64,000 bases of DNA, taken from Metabacillus sp. KUDC1714. GTDB taxonomy: Bacteria > Bacillota > Bacilli > Bacillales > Bacillaceae. A program made the position numbers and the translations under genes. The stretch is from assembly GCF_014217835.1 (NCBI RefSeq), contig NZ_CP055263.1:744001-808000 (forward strand), in the 5' to 3' direction. The notes under the pieces were generated by a model. It worked only from the letters and a program-made list of their open reading frames with translations. It was not told where the DNA came from and ran no database searches. Shown piece by piece: positions 31,200 through 41,632 of this stretch (its first letter is position 1; each line of letters begins with the position of its first letter).

Positions 31200-31897
31200 T
31201 GGACCAACGCCTCCCTTCGCTCAGAAATTTTCCCATCTTGAATCCGAATGACACGTTTTGCTTGTTTGGCAATTTCTAAATCATGTGTAATTAAAATGAT
31301 CGTGTGCCCTTGGTTGTTTAAATCTTTTATTAGATTCATAACTTCTATCCCTGTTTTACTATCTAATGCTCCTGTGGGTTCATCAGCAAGCAAGATCGGG
31401 GGATTTCCAGCAAGTGCGCGGGCAATCGCCACACGCTGCTGCTGTCCTCCAGATAATTCAGTTGGCCGGTGTCCAGCACGATCAGCCAAACCAACCTTTT
31501 CTAATGCACTCATAGCAACTTCTTTTCGACTATTACCATTTAAACCTCGGTAAATAAGCGGAAGTTCAACATTTTCATAGGCGGATTGCTTCGATAATAG
31601 ATTAAACGATTGAAAGATAAACCCGATTTTCTGATTCCGTACATCTGCTAATTGCCTTTGCTTAAGTGAAAAAACATTTTTCCCGTCTAGGTGGTATTCG
31701 CCTGAGTCAGGAACATCGAGGCAGCCTATCATGTTCATGAGTGTCGATTTACCAGAACCTGATGGACCGATAATCGCGATGAAATCCCCTTTATTGACAG
31801 AAAAAGTAACATCATCTAACGCTTTTACCGTTTCACCGCCAAGTGTATAATACTTGCTTACATTTCGGATTTCGACTATTCGTTGTTCTTCAATCAT
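31196..31897 (-). CDS. MacB/LolD-like ABC transporter ATPase
   Basis: 233 residues. Walker A IGPSGSGKSTLMN, Q-loop IGFIFQSFNLL, signature ELSGGQQQRVAIARAL, Walker B ILLADEPTGALDS, H-loop IILITHD. Overlaps the adaptor gene upstream by ATGA and the permease gene downstream by TTGA, so the three are translationally coupled. Confidence 0.95.
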   Translation of the reverse strand: MIEEQRIVEIRNVSKYYTLGGETVKALDDVTFSVNKGDFIAIIGPSGSGKSTLMNMIGCLDVPDSGEYHLDGKNVFSLKQRQLADVRNQKIGFIFQSFNLLSKQSAYENVELPLIYRGLNGNSRKEVAMSALEKVGLADRAGHRPTELSGGQQQRVAIARALAGNPPILLADEPTGALDSKTGIEVMNLIKDLNNQGHTIILITHDLEIAKQAKRVIRIQDGKISERREALVH

Positions 31898-32940
31898 TGA
31901 TTGTTGCCTCCTCTATTACCGCCGCCTTGTCCCATGCCGCCTTGAGGCATATCACCACCAGGAAAGCCTTTCATCATATTCATATCTTGCATACCACTTT
32001 CAGAATCATCACTTGATTGAAGTGTTGGCAGAACAACTTCTTCCCCTTCACTTAATCCACTAATAATTTCAGCCACTTCTTCATTTTTCAGACCAACCTC
32101 AACTGTTTTTTGAGTTGCTTGTGTTTGAGTACTTGCTTCTTCACTCGTACTAGAATCAGAACTTGATTGTACTTGTTCCTTTGTTTGTTCTGTTGTACTT
32201 ACTACATCAGATGACTGTACACGCACATAATATTGATCATCTTGTGTTTGAACAGCTTCAATTGGAACAGTTAAGACATTTGTTTTACTTTCTGTTGTAA
32301 TCACGGCCTCTGCTGTCATTCCAACTTTAATACCAGTTGGTTTATTGATTTTTACATTTACTGCATATTGTGCAACACTGCTGCTTTCTGATTCATTAGC
32401 TTCTTTCGACACGCTTGTAACTGTCCCAGTGAACTCTGAGTCCGTAAGTGCACTAACATCGATTTGTGCGGTTTGTCCCACTTTCACCTTAGCGATATCT
32501 AGTTCATCCACGTTTACAACCATTTGTAGATTGCTATAATCAGTTACTTCTATCATTTCCGTACCCATCGAAAGTGTATCTTCTGCTTCCACATTTAACG
32601 TCGTGATTTCTCCAGAGAATGGAGCTTCAATTGGATCTAGATCATCATCTTCAAACGTGATTAAGTCATCACCCTCTTCAACTGTATCACCAACTGTAAC
32701 TAATACCTCTTCAACAACAGCGTTATTTTCTTCCGCCGTGATGATCTCTTCATTTATTGTTGAAATACTTCCAGTACCACTAACTTTCACCTCAACATTT
32801 CCTAATTCAGCCACTGCAGTTTGTGTTTCCGTCACAGGTACACTTGCTGCTTCTTTTTTACTATTGAAAATTCCATATGCTGTTGCCCCGCCACCAATTA
32901 CTAATACAACCACTACGATGCTTATTATCCATTTTTTCAT
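31894..32940 (-). CDS. MacA-like efflux adaptor (membrane fusion protein)
   Basis: 348 residues with an N-terminal membrane anchor (IISIVVVVLVIGGGATAYGIF). Barrel-sandwich (biotinyl-lipoyl-like) halves around ENNAVVEEVLVTVGDTVEEG and PFSGEITTLNVEAEDTLS, with a very short hairpin between, as in Gram-positive members; then a beta-barrel (KVKVGQTAQIDVSAL). The late part has an S/T/Q-rich insertion (about 255-280) and a glycine-rich tail (GGMGQGGGNRGGNNQ). First gene of the adaptor-ATPase-permease unit. Confidence 0.92.
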   Translation of the reverse strand: MKKWIISIVVVVLVIGGGATAYGIFNSKKEAASVPVTETQTAVAELGNVEVKVSGTGSISTINEEIITAEENNAVVEEVLVTVGDTVEEGDDLITFEDDDLDPIEAPFSGEITTLNVEAEDTLSMGTEMIEVTDYSNLQMVVNVDELDIAKVKVGQTAQIDVSALTDSEFTGTVTSVSKEANESESSSVAQYAVNVKINKPTGIKVGMTAEAVITTESKTNVLTVPIEAVQTQDDQYYVRVQSSDVVSTTEQTKEQVQSSSDSSTSEEASTQTQATQKTVEVGLKNEEVAEIISGLSEGEEVVLPTLQSSDDSESGMQDMNMMKGFPGGDMPQGGMGQGGGNRGGNNQ

Positions 32941-33203
32941 TATTTTCTTCCTTCCTTTTTTTAAAATATGTTTAGTAGATTATTGATCTTATTAAACCTT
33001 CTATTAACGTGCCTCCTTCTATTATTAGTAGTATTTATTTGTTTGTTAGTAACTTATGTTGTTTACAGTTACTAGAATAAGCTTGGAATGTGTCAGGCAA
33101 ATGTCAGGATAATATTTATTTGTTATGGATTTTATGAGGCATATAAATAGCTTTTTTTCGAAGTTAGGAAACGTATATAATATAGAAGAAACTGATATTT
33201 GAA
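32941..33203. other. Intergenic leader of the efflux operon
   Basis: A/T-rich, no coding frame supported. It holds the leader of the MacAB-like operon; I could not settle on one promoter. The region ends at the cupin-gene terminator. Confidence 0.5.
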
Positions 33204-33232
33204 ATAAAAAAAGACCCCGAATCGTCGGAGTC
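33204..33232 (-). terminator. Terminator after the kdgF-like gene
   Basis: Minus-strand GACTCCGA/TCGGGGTC stem, 4-base loop and a long T run. Confidence 0.85.
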
Positions 33233-33253
33233 ATACCTTTATATATATGGTAA

Positions 33254-33568
33254 TTATTTCAGCAGATCTTCACGAATAGGTGTAAAGGTATCGAGGAGGG
33301 TTGATTCTTCTAGTGCAGTGACACCATGTTTTGCATTACTTGGGATATAAATGGTTTCTCCTTCGGAAATAATTGTTTCTTTCCCGGCAATCCGAAAGGC
33401 GATTTTCCCTTTTATACAATAACTCATTTGTTCATGAATATGGCTATGCTCATAGCCTTCTGCACCTTTCTCAAATTGTACCTCCATCATCATTAAGCCA
33501 GTCCCTGGTTGGAAAACCTTACGCCTCACACCAGGCTCGGCATATTCCCATTGTCCAATTTTACTCAT
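33254..33568 (-). CDS. kdgF: KdgF-like cupin, unsaturated uronate ring opening
   Basis: 104 residues from the ATG at 33568 (site GGAGTGG). Single cupin: EPGVRRKVFQPG, metal ligands in YEHSHIHEQMSY, then IPSNAKHGVTALEE with the last His, and the C-terminal LLDTFTPIREDLL that I recall from KdgF proteins. KdgF speeds conversion of 4,5-unsaturated galacturonate or guluronate to the linear keto form. It directly follows a GH105 gene that would release unsaturated galacturonate, which supports the call. Confidence 0.85.
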   Translation of the reverse strand: MSKIGQWEYAEPGVRRKVFQPGTGLMMMEVQFEKGAEGYEHSHIHEQMSYCIKGKIAFRIAGKETIISEGETIYIPSNAKHGVTALEESTLLDTFTPIREDLLK

Positions 33569-33623
33569 ATGTAGAACCACTCCAATTTGTTCTATTTTTC
33601 TGTATGATCGTGTCACTTTTCTC

Positions 33624-34761
<1,138 letters not shown>

Positions 34762-34950
34762 TTAACATATCTAAAAAATGGTGTGACATCTATAATCATC
34801 AGGAAGATATAAGAACTTTAACTCAAATAAGTGATGTAATGAATATGATATAACATAATGATTATACCTAGTATCCTAATCTTCATATATAATCAGATTT
34901 ATATTATGAAAGATTAATAAAAACAATCTGAGTATATAGGAGGTTATAGC

Positions 34951-35739
34951 ATGACATATTTATTATGGCCAGAAGGTGCACCATTTTTAAAGGCAGAGGA
35001 ACAGGAATACTCCCCGACAATTACTCCCTACTTAGTTAATCGCGAAAACAAGCATGGTGCAATTATTATTTGTCCAGGTGGTGGCTATCAACATCGTGCC
35101 AATCATGAAGGAGAACCTGTTGCAAAATGGCTAAATGATCTTGGCATATCTGCTTTTGTGTTAAACTATCGCGTCTCACCCTTTAGACATCCTGTTCCAT
35201 TGCTAGATGCCAAGCGTGCAATTCGCTATGTGCGTCACTATGCAGAAGAATGGAATCTTGATAAACAAAAAATTGGAATACTAGGTTTTTCAGCAGGTGG
35301 ACACCTAGCAGCAACTGTTTCTACCAATAATAGTGAAGAGAACACTGAAACAAGTGATACAATAGACCAAGAAAGCTGCCGACCTGATTTAGCGATCCTT
35401 TGTTATCCAGTTATCTCATTTACTCAGCATTTTCATGAAGGCTCAATGACTAACTTATTAGGAGAAAATTCGACTGAACAGCTACGTGCTTTCTTGTCTA
35501 ATGAACAAAATGTTTCGACTTCTACACCGCCCACATTTTTATGGCATACAGCTGATGATGCAGCGGTTCCTGTTGAAAACAGTCTTCTTTATGCACAAGC
35601 TTTAAGTAAATCTAAGATTCCTTATGAGCTGCATATCTTCCCTAATGGACGTCACGGCTTAGGACTTGCTGAGGATGATTTAATTGTTGGGAAATGGACT
35701 GACTTATGTCAAAGCTGGCTCTCTAAGCAAGGCTTATAG
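34951..35739 (+). CDS. Alpha/beta-hydrolase, probable carbohydrate acetylesterase
   Basis: 262 residues; ATG with AGGAGG. Oxyanion loop GAIIICPGGGYQHRANHEGE, nucleophile Ser in IGILGFSAGGHLAATVS, Asp in HTADDAAVP and catalytic His in FPNGRHGLGLA. This is the BD-FAE/acetylxylan-esterase-like group often found in pectin and xylan loci. No signal peptide, so it would deacetylate imported oligosaccharides. It is divergent from the GH105-kdgF unit across a 225-bp promoter region and has its own terminator. Confidence 0.88.
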   Translation: MTYLLWPEGAPFLKAEEQEYSPTITPYLVNRENKHGAIIICPGGGYQHRANHEGEPVAKWLNDLGISAFVLNYRVSPFRHPVPLLDAKRAIRYVRHYAEEWNLDKQKIGILGFSAGGHLAATVSTNNSEENTETSDTIDQESCRPDLAILCYPVISFTQHFHEGSMTNLLGENSTEQLRAFLSNEQNVSTSTPPTFLWHTADDAAVPVENSLLYAQALSKSKIPYELHIFPNGRHGLGLAEDDLIVGKWTDLCQSWLSKQGL

Positions 35740-35747
35740 AAAACTGA

Positions 35748-35784
35748 CCATAACCTTAGCTTTTGGCTAAGGTTATGGCTTCTT
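35748..35784. terminator. Terminator between convergent genes
   Basis: Perfect 13-bp stem CCATAACCTTAGC/GCTAAGGTTATGG with a 5-base loop; modest T tracts on both sides. Confidence 0.75.
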
Positions 35785-35826
35785 ACGAGCTATATAAAGG
35801 TTAGAGCAGAATATATGGGTAATATC

Positions 35827-36945
35827 CTATTCATTAAAGTACAGCTTAAAAAAGTCTAACGATTCTTTTAATGGAACAATGGGGATTCCTACCATTTTGT
35901 AAAGCTGCTGACGAATCAATGTTGTTTGTGTGCTAGCATTCATATCACCCTCATATAACCCCTTGCTTAAAACAACAGGCTCAGGCATATCTGGATATAC
36001 CTCTCCTGCTTTTATTTGAGCTACATTTGGAGCTGGTGGTGATGTTTCAATTTCCCGAGAAAACCCACCGTCTGGTCGTTTTAATTTCCTCATATTTTTA
36101 ATCGTAATATCAATAATTTCCTTTAATTCACCATGTGGAATTTGTAGATTTGCATAAGAAAGAAGATCAATAGGATTACGAATATAACACATATCCCCAG
36201 CCTCTTCAGTACGCAAACAGTGCAAAATACTTTGATAGATTCGATCAGTTTTTGGCATTGGAATTTGAAAACTGCTATAAAAGGTATGGAGCTTAAATGT
36301 ACCTGATATTCTTACATATAAGCTGCCTTCTCCCCATAAACCCGTTTTTGGATCTTGAATACTTTCTAGGAAACTTACTGCTTCCTTTAAAAATGGTATT
36401 CTTTCATTTTCTTCCATTTGTCCAATGTATACACATGAGGTTGCTAGCAAATCACAACCTCTCCAACTATTTCGTAAATCAATGCTTTTCCATTTTCCCA
36501 AGTAGGTTTCGGGTGATTTTATATAATCAGGTGCTGCCATTGCCTCCACAGGAAGTGCATAAAGTGGCTCACTTCCTAAATATTGAAGTGCACTCGTACA
36601 ATAATTAAGTGCTCTGTGCACCATCACTTCATCTTTTTTCATCGCCGGATGATCATCGAAAAAATAACCTGTAGCCGGATCCTGTTTCCCCTTGAAAAAA
36701 CTGATCATTGCTAGTTTCATTTTTTCTGGCATGTCCTTAAGCAAATTATTTCGAATGATTATATTCAAGGCTTGTGCAGTCGATTCAATATCTGGAGCAA
36801 ATTGTCTATTGGTAGATGAACTCTTAGCATAGTAAAATCCTCCTGACGTTGGATCATACTGACCTGCTAACCAGTGAAAAAAGTCTCTGTATACATCTTC
36901 CAATTTATCCAAGTGGTCTACCAATTCTTTTTTCTTTCTGTCCAT
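35827..36945 (-). CDS. All-alpha barrel protein of unknown function in pectin locus
   Basis: About 372 residues from the ATG at 36945 (site AAGGAG). I do not recognise a named family. Repeated aromatic/glycine turns such as YDPTSGGFYYAKSS, QDPATGYFFDD, QDPKTGLWGEGSLYV and KRPDGGFSRE recall the alpha/alpha toroids of terpenoid-cyclase-like and lyase proteins. No signal peptide. It starts 24 bases after the large pectate lyase gene on the same strand, so a role in handling pectin fragments inside the cell is the likeliest reading, but the reaction is unknown. Confidence 0.75.
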   Translation of the reverse strand: MDRKKKELVDHLDKLEDVYRDFFHWLAGQYDPTSGGFYYAKSSSTNRQFAPDIESTAQALNIIIRNNLLKDMPEKMKLAMISFFKGKQDPATGYFFDDHPAMKKDEVMVHRALNYCTSALQYLGSEPLYALPVEAMAAPDYIKSPETYLGKWKSIDLRNSWRGCDLLATSCVYIGQMEENERIPFLKEAVSFLESIQDPKTGLWGEGSLYVRISGTFKLHTFYSSFQIPMPKTDRIYQSILHCLRTEEAGDMCYIRNPIDLLSYANLQIPHGELKEIIDITIKNMRKLKRPDGGFSREIETSPPAPNVAQIKAGEVYPDMPEPVVLSKGLYEGDMNASTQTTLIRQQLYKMVGIPIVPLKESLDFFKLYFNE

Positions 36946-36968
36946 CCCTGTACTCCTTACATTGCTTA

Positions 36969-39900
36969 TCATTTTTTAGGATTCCAGCCTTTTAGCACAT
37001 TTTCAATTGTATACATTTTTGCCTCTTCATCCGTCAGCTGCGGACGAGATGAATTAGCTCCTGGTCCTTCATTTTGATATTCATAAAATCGTGCATCCTT
37101 AGCACTGAAGCCAGACATATCTGTCCATCCTGCCTCATGGATATGAGCCCCTAATTCAGAATTTTTAAATACAACACTAGCAATTGCACTTGGATCACCA
37201 CCAGGATGCCATGGCCTTCCTAAGTACACAGTTCCATCTGCTGCTTCACTTTTCAATCGACTATTTAAAAAGAGGTAGCCATATGGTTCATTAATATTAG
37301 TGCTTGCTGCTGTAATATATCCATTATTTGTCGTGGACCCTCTATCGACAGAAATGATATCACAGTCATCAAATACCGCTCTTCCACCTCCGAAAATAAA
37401 GTCAACATCTCCTTCAATATAACACTGACTAAAATATTGAGTTCCTGCGTTTACATAAAGGGTATCCTGATTCCCGATAAAGCGAACATTATGAAATGAC
37501 ATTCTATCACCTCGAGTATAAACGGCAACGGCTTGGGATCCCCCTTCTACTAAGCTTTCGTCAAAGGAATTTTCCATTGTTAAATTTTTTGCGACAAAAT
37601 CACTAGCATAAAGGTACACACTTGCACTTCCACTTGTTCCATAAGTACCACCTTCTGGTTTCGGTTTTTTCGCATAGTTATCATACGTTAAAATTGTTTT
37701 TTCAGCACTTTCTCCGATTAATGTGATAAATGGTTTATTTGCAGGTATTTTCACCACTTCTTTATACACACCATTGTGAATGAAAATCTCAACAGGCTCT
37801 GTATTATTTGCTGGGACTGCATCAATTGCTTCTTGAACTGTTTGATAGTCTCCACTACCATCCATTGCAACAACTAGCTTGCTAGAAATAGCGCTTAATT
37901 CTTCTGTAGCATCTTCCACTCTCTTTAATTCTCCTTTAACCAGTTTTCTACCAAACTGATCCACTTCATCATTTTGTAAAACTTCAACAAATACATGATT
38001 CTCAAAATATCCGGTTGTTTTCGCAATTTCTAACAGCTGTTTTGCATAGCTGCCTCCCCATGAATAGCCATCACGGCGTTCCTGCTCAATTTCCTGGATT
38101 GTATGTTTGATCACACCATCTCTACCAGAGAAAATTGGTTTATTTGTTCCTATCTCATAAAATCTATACCAAGTAACAGCTTGCTGATCTTCAACAAAAT
38201 ACACACCATTCGGATCTCCGCTTACGTAGCGAATTCCTTCTAACTTCACATCATCAAACCATTGAAGCGCACCATTGACAGCTCTTTGAATAGCTGGCGT
38301 TTGATTAGGACGTGACATTAGAAATTTAACAATCCCAACAGATTCACTTCCTGAAATGGATGGATGCTCATATGCACGAGCGTGCTGTGGTTCATATGTA
38401 ACAGGATCATGTTGAGCACACCATGCTGTTAGCTTTCCATCAACCTCAATTTGTGATTTTAGGATATAATCAATGCCTTTATCCACTGCCATTTCTAACT
38501 TCTCATCATATTGATCATTTATCAGACTTTTATCAAACGGATATGCCTCATTTCTCAAATCATCAAAAAGCTCTAAGACATTAATCATCGCATTATCATT
38601 AAATGTAACAAAATTTGAATAATACACTGAGTCTTCTGGCGACTCACCACGCATTGGGTATACCTGTGGCCACCCACCACTGTCATACTGCATGGTTAAC
38701 AGAAAATTAATTCCCTTAAGCACACTTTCCTTCAGCTTTTCGTCCTTTGTTTCACGATAAACTTCAGAAATAAACCGAATTTGGTTAATTGTTGCATTAT
38801 TATCGATGGTACCTAATTCTTCTCCATTTGGTCCAAATTGTTTAGACCGTTTCTCCTGACCATCCCAAGGACGGCTGTACTCATTTTCCATACTTTTCGT
38901 CCAACCACCATGCTCCATTTGCCATGAAACTAAATTGTCTGCTTGTTTTTTCAGCTCTTCTATATCTCCAGAGAATTTATTTTCTTCTTTCCTAACTAGT
39001 TTCCCTTCTTGTAATGATTCTTGTAATTCATAAATAATGACTGTATCACCAAATTTATTTTCTCCTACCGCTGCTCGAGTTGGATACATATTTTGTAAAG
39101 ACGGATTTAATCCTTTAAAGCTACCGGTTGCAGCCTTTACTGCAAATGATTTCACATCAAAATCGGCAAATCGGCCGTTTACCATCACAGCCACTAAATT
39201 AGATGCAACGGCTTGGGCACTTACGACATGAACTTGCTTTGATTGATGATCTACAGAAGTTGCTATTTTTCCAAAAATGATCTCTGCTTCTTCGAATGTT
39301 AATCGGTCATTCTTGCCAAATCCCGGTTTACTAGTCATATAACCATTTGAAACAACCGCACCCACTGCAGCTTCTCCATTCCCTTGGGAATCCTGTTTAC
39401 CTTTTCCTGGTTTTAAGTCTAATACTTCAACAATGATTTTTGCTGCATCTCTACGGGTAATGCCTTCATTTGGATAGATATTACCATCTTGATCAGCAGA
39501 TACATATCCCTCTTGTTTAGCAGTTTCTACAACATAACTCCACCACTTGTCTTTAGGCACTTCCCAAACATTATGCTCAAGATCAATATTTTTATAGATA
39601 TCCTGAGGATAGTAGCCTAAGATTTTATTGATATTAGCAAAAAACTCAACTCTGGTTATCTCTTTATCTTTATTTACCTTGTTGGATGAGACGATTCCTT
39701 CTGTTTTTAGTTTCTTTAAGGTGATTCCCTCAACCAATTCTTCCATAGATACTTCTTCTACCTCTACTGGTTGTGGTCCATCAGTGTTTGAATCAGATTC
39801 TGAATTATGAATGCGTAAATGGTCAATATTTGCTCCACCGCTTGCTCCTTTACCTGTCGCAACGATCACATTTTCTCCTGCTTGAAGGGTAGCCTTTGTA

Positions 39901-40319
39901 ATAACCGTTTTCCAAGTTGTCCATTCACCCGTCGAATCAAATGCAAGCTCAGCTTCAACAACTTGGTCATTTACCTTTATCTCCGCTGGTCGATTTTCTG
40001 CTGCACCATTTGCATAACGAAATTCAAGTGTGTATTCCCCAGTTAACGGAACATCTGAAGCAGTCCAAGTAATCGTTCCACCAGGAGCATTTGGTTTATA
40101 ATCAACAAAACCTGTTCCAGTGTATCCTGGATGCTGAGAATCAATGATTGCATCAGTGATAACTGCATCTTCTGCTTCATAAATAGAAGCATATTCTTGA
40201 ACAACCTCTTCCGCGTAAGCCCTTTCATTTTGAAAAACACTAAATCCTGGTGTCATAGCTAGCAAAAACATGATCGTAATGAGTAGACCTTTTCGGAAAC
40301 CTCTCCATCTCTTTCTCAA
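36969..40319 (-). CDS. Secreted pectate lyase (PL10) - pectin methylesterase (CE8) with CBM and SLH-like domains
   Basis: 1116 residues, TTG start. Signal peptide 1-36 (ending AYAEE); CBM35/CBM6-like domain about 42-172 (YEAEDAVIT, GGANIDHLRIHN); SLH-like repeats about 198-350 (ITRVEFFANINKILGY, YPNEGITRRDAAKIIVEVL, DRLTFEEAEIIFG); PL10 pectate lyase about 445-790 (WQMEHGGWTKSM, NNATINQIRFI, QYDSGGWPQVYP, ARAYEHPSISGSE); CE8 pectinesterase about 812-1110 with QAVAVYTRGDRM, GNQDTLYVNAG, GDVDFIFGGG (catalytic Asp residues) and YLGRPWHPGG. One chain would bind the wall, remove methyl esters and cleave the polygalacturonate exposed. Confidence 0.93.
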   Translation of the reverse strand: MRKRWRGFRKGLLITIMFLLAMTPGFSVFQNERAYAEEVVQEYASIYEAEDAVITDAIIDSQHPGYTGTGFVDYKPNAPGGTITWTASDVPLTGEYTLEFRYANGAAENRPAEIKVNDQVVEAELAFDSTGEWTTWKTVITKATLQAGENVIVATGKGASGGANIDHLRIHNSESDSNTDGPQPVEVEEVSMEELVEGITLKKLKTEGIVSSNKVNKDKEITRVEFFANINKILGYYPQDIYKNIDLEHNVWEVPKDKWWSYVVETAKQEGYVSADQDGNIYPNEGITRRDAAKIIVEVLDLKPGKGKQDSQGNGEAAVGAVVSNGYMTSKPGFGKNDRLTFEEAEIIFGKIATSVDHQSKQVHVVSAQAVASNLVAVMVNGRFADFDVKSFAVKAATGSFKGLNPSLQNMYPTRAAVGENKFGDTVIIYELQESLQEGKLVRKEENKFSGDIEELKKQADNLVSWQMEHGGWTKSMENEYSRPWDGQEKRSKQFGPNGEELGTIDNNATINQIRFISEVYRETKDEKLKESVLKGINFLLTMQYDSGGWPQVYPMRGESPEDSVYYSNFVTFNDNAMINVLELFDDLRNEAYPFDKSLINDQYDEKLEMAVDKGIDYILKSQIEVDGKLTAWCAQHDPVTYEPQHARAYEHPSISGSESVGIVKFLMSRPNQTPAIQRAVNGALQWFDDVKLEGIRYVSGDPNGVYFVEDQQAVTWYRFYEIGTNKPIFSGRDGVIKHTIQEIEQERRDGYSWGGSYAKQLLEIAKTTGYFENHVFVEVLQNDEVDQFGRKLVKGELKRVEDATEELSAISSKLVVAMDGSGDYQTVQEAIDAVPANNTEPVEIFIHNGVYKEVVKIPANKPFITLIGESAEKTILTYDNYAKKPKPEGGTYGTSGSASVYLYASDFVAKNLTMENSFDESLVEGGSQAVAVYTRGDRMSFHNVRFIGNQDTLYVNAGTQYFSQCYIEGDVDFIFGGGRAVFDDCDIISVDRGSTTNNGYITAASTNINEPYGYLFLNSRLKSEAADGTVYLGRPWHPGGDPSAIASVVFKNSELGAHIHEAGWTDMSGFSAKDARFYEYQNEGPGANSSRPQLTDEEAKMYTIENVLKGWNPKK

Positions 40320-40620
40320 TAGCCTTCATCCCTTCCATTGATATTTTCTTGCAAGTATGATTATATACTCGGAATAATAATAATAAATATAATCAATTTC
40401 TTCAGGATAAGGATAAGGTCCTATAAAATACTAATAAAGGATGCTAGTGAGTATATAAGTTAAAAATGATTATGAACTTTTAACTAGTTCTAAAAGCACT
40501 AAATCAAGGTATCTATTACTAATCTGGCTATTTCTATACAAGCATATATTGTTATATTTTCTTTTTAAAAGCGTATGATTATAGTTAATAAGTAAACTAT
40601 CTGTTAGGGGTGAATTCCTT
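40320..40620. other. Divergent promoter region, pectinase gene and AraC regulator
   Basis: 300 A/T-rich bases between two divergent genes, so it must hold both promoters and probably AraC-type operator sites. I see no obvious direct repeat or cre with high score. Confidence 0.5.
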
Positions 40621-41481
40621 TTGTGTGTAAAGATGTGCAATCTAACAGCAAATCTAAATAAATTAACCTATTCCCTTTTGTTAGCTGGCTATAAAACTTG
40701 TCCTCCAGAATGGCGTAGACAAGGGACACAGCCTAAGCATCATTCTCTGTGGTTTGTCACAAAAGGAAAAGGAGAAGTAATTTTAAACGGTAAAAAACAT
40801 AAGTTATGTCCTGGTAAACTAGTAGTTTTCACACCTGAGATGGTTTGTGATAAAAAGACTTCTAGAAATCATCCTCTAGAATTTTATTTTGTTCGTTTTT
40901 CATATGCAATGGCATTTGAGGAAAAAGAAACGTGGCATTTTAAACAATCTAGGGATGTTTCATTTCCTCTTCATGGTGTCTATACAATTAATAATAACTC
41001 AGCAATCGTTGTACTATTAGAACAGCTCAATGCTTTATCAAAAAGACGAGGAGAAACGGTTTCTTTTCAGCAGAAGGTTCTATTTCAAGAACTTTTACTA
41101 ACCATCATCCAAGACTTCCGCTCCCAAATGATTACCGGTGATAGTAAAAAAGCAATTGAAGGAACGATCGAATATATGGTTGATCACTACAATCATCCAA
41201 TAACCTTGTCTGACTTAGCAAATATAGCAGGGTTAAGTGTAAGTCACTACTCAAGACTATTCAAAAAATATATTGGATTAAGTCCGATTGATTACTTAAC
41301 ACATCTACGAATTGATCGCGCTAAAGAACTGCTCGTCCTTTCTGATGTACGTATCAAAGAGGTTAGCCAAAATGTTGGGTATATCGATGAACTTTATTTC
41401 AGTAGAATATTTAAGAGAATTGTCGGTGTATCCCCTTCACAATTCTGTGATGATCAAAAATTAGTACCGGATTCAAACTAA
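40621..41481 (+). CDS. AraC-family regulator with cupin sensor
   Basis: 286 residues. N-terminal cupin-like ligand domain (WFVTKGKGEVILNGKKHKL, PGKLVVFTPEMVCD); C-terminal double helix-turn-helix with ITLSDLANIAGLSVSHYSRL, FKKYIGLSPIDYLTHLRIDR and VGYIDELYFSRIFKRIVGVS. TTG start with GGGGTGA. It is divergent from the PL10-CE8 gene, so it probably activates the pectin genes on sensing a sugar or uronate. Confidence 0.9.
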   Translation: MCVKMCNLTANLNKLTYSLLLAGYKTCPPEWRRQGTQPKHHSLWFVTKGKGEVILNGKKHKLCPGKLVVFTPEMVCDKKTSRNHPLEFYFVRFSYAMAFEEKETWHFKQSRDVSFPLHGVYTINNNSAIVVLLEQLNALSKRRGETVSFQQKVLFQELLLTIIQDFRSQMITGDSKKAIEGTIEYMVDHYNHPITLSDLANIAGLSVSHYSRLFKKYIGLSPIDYLTHLRIDRAKELLVLSDVRIKEVSQNVGYIDELYFSRIFKRIVGVSPSQFCDDQKLVPDSN

Positions 41482-41565
41482 GTTTGAAAGCGTTTTATAT
41501 ACATAAATTAAATTATATACGGCATTAATTTTTCTATCTAAAAGCGAATTAAAAATGAGCCAAAA

Positions 41566-41618
41566 GAACGGAACAATATTTTTGCTTACTATTATAAGCG
41601 TAAAATATTGTTCCGTTC
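41566..41618. terminator. Large hairpin between convergent genes
   Basis: 17-bp stem GAACGGAACAATATTTT and its complement, with GCTTA/TAAGC nested in the loop. T-rich flanks on the minus side suit termination of the bmrD transcript. Confidence 0.75.
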
Positions 41619-41632
41619 CCGTTTTAAAACAT

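Noticed and set aside
36969..40319. Two separate genes (lyase and esterase)
   Set aside because: The frame is continuous for 1116 codons with a linker between the domains and no internal start with a good ribosome binding site was noticed.
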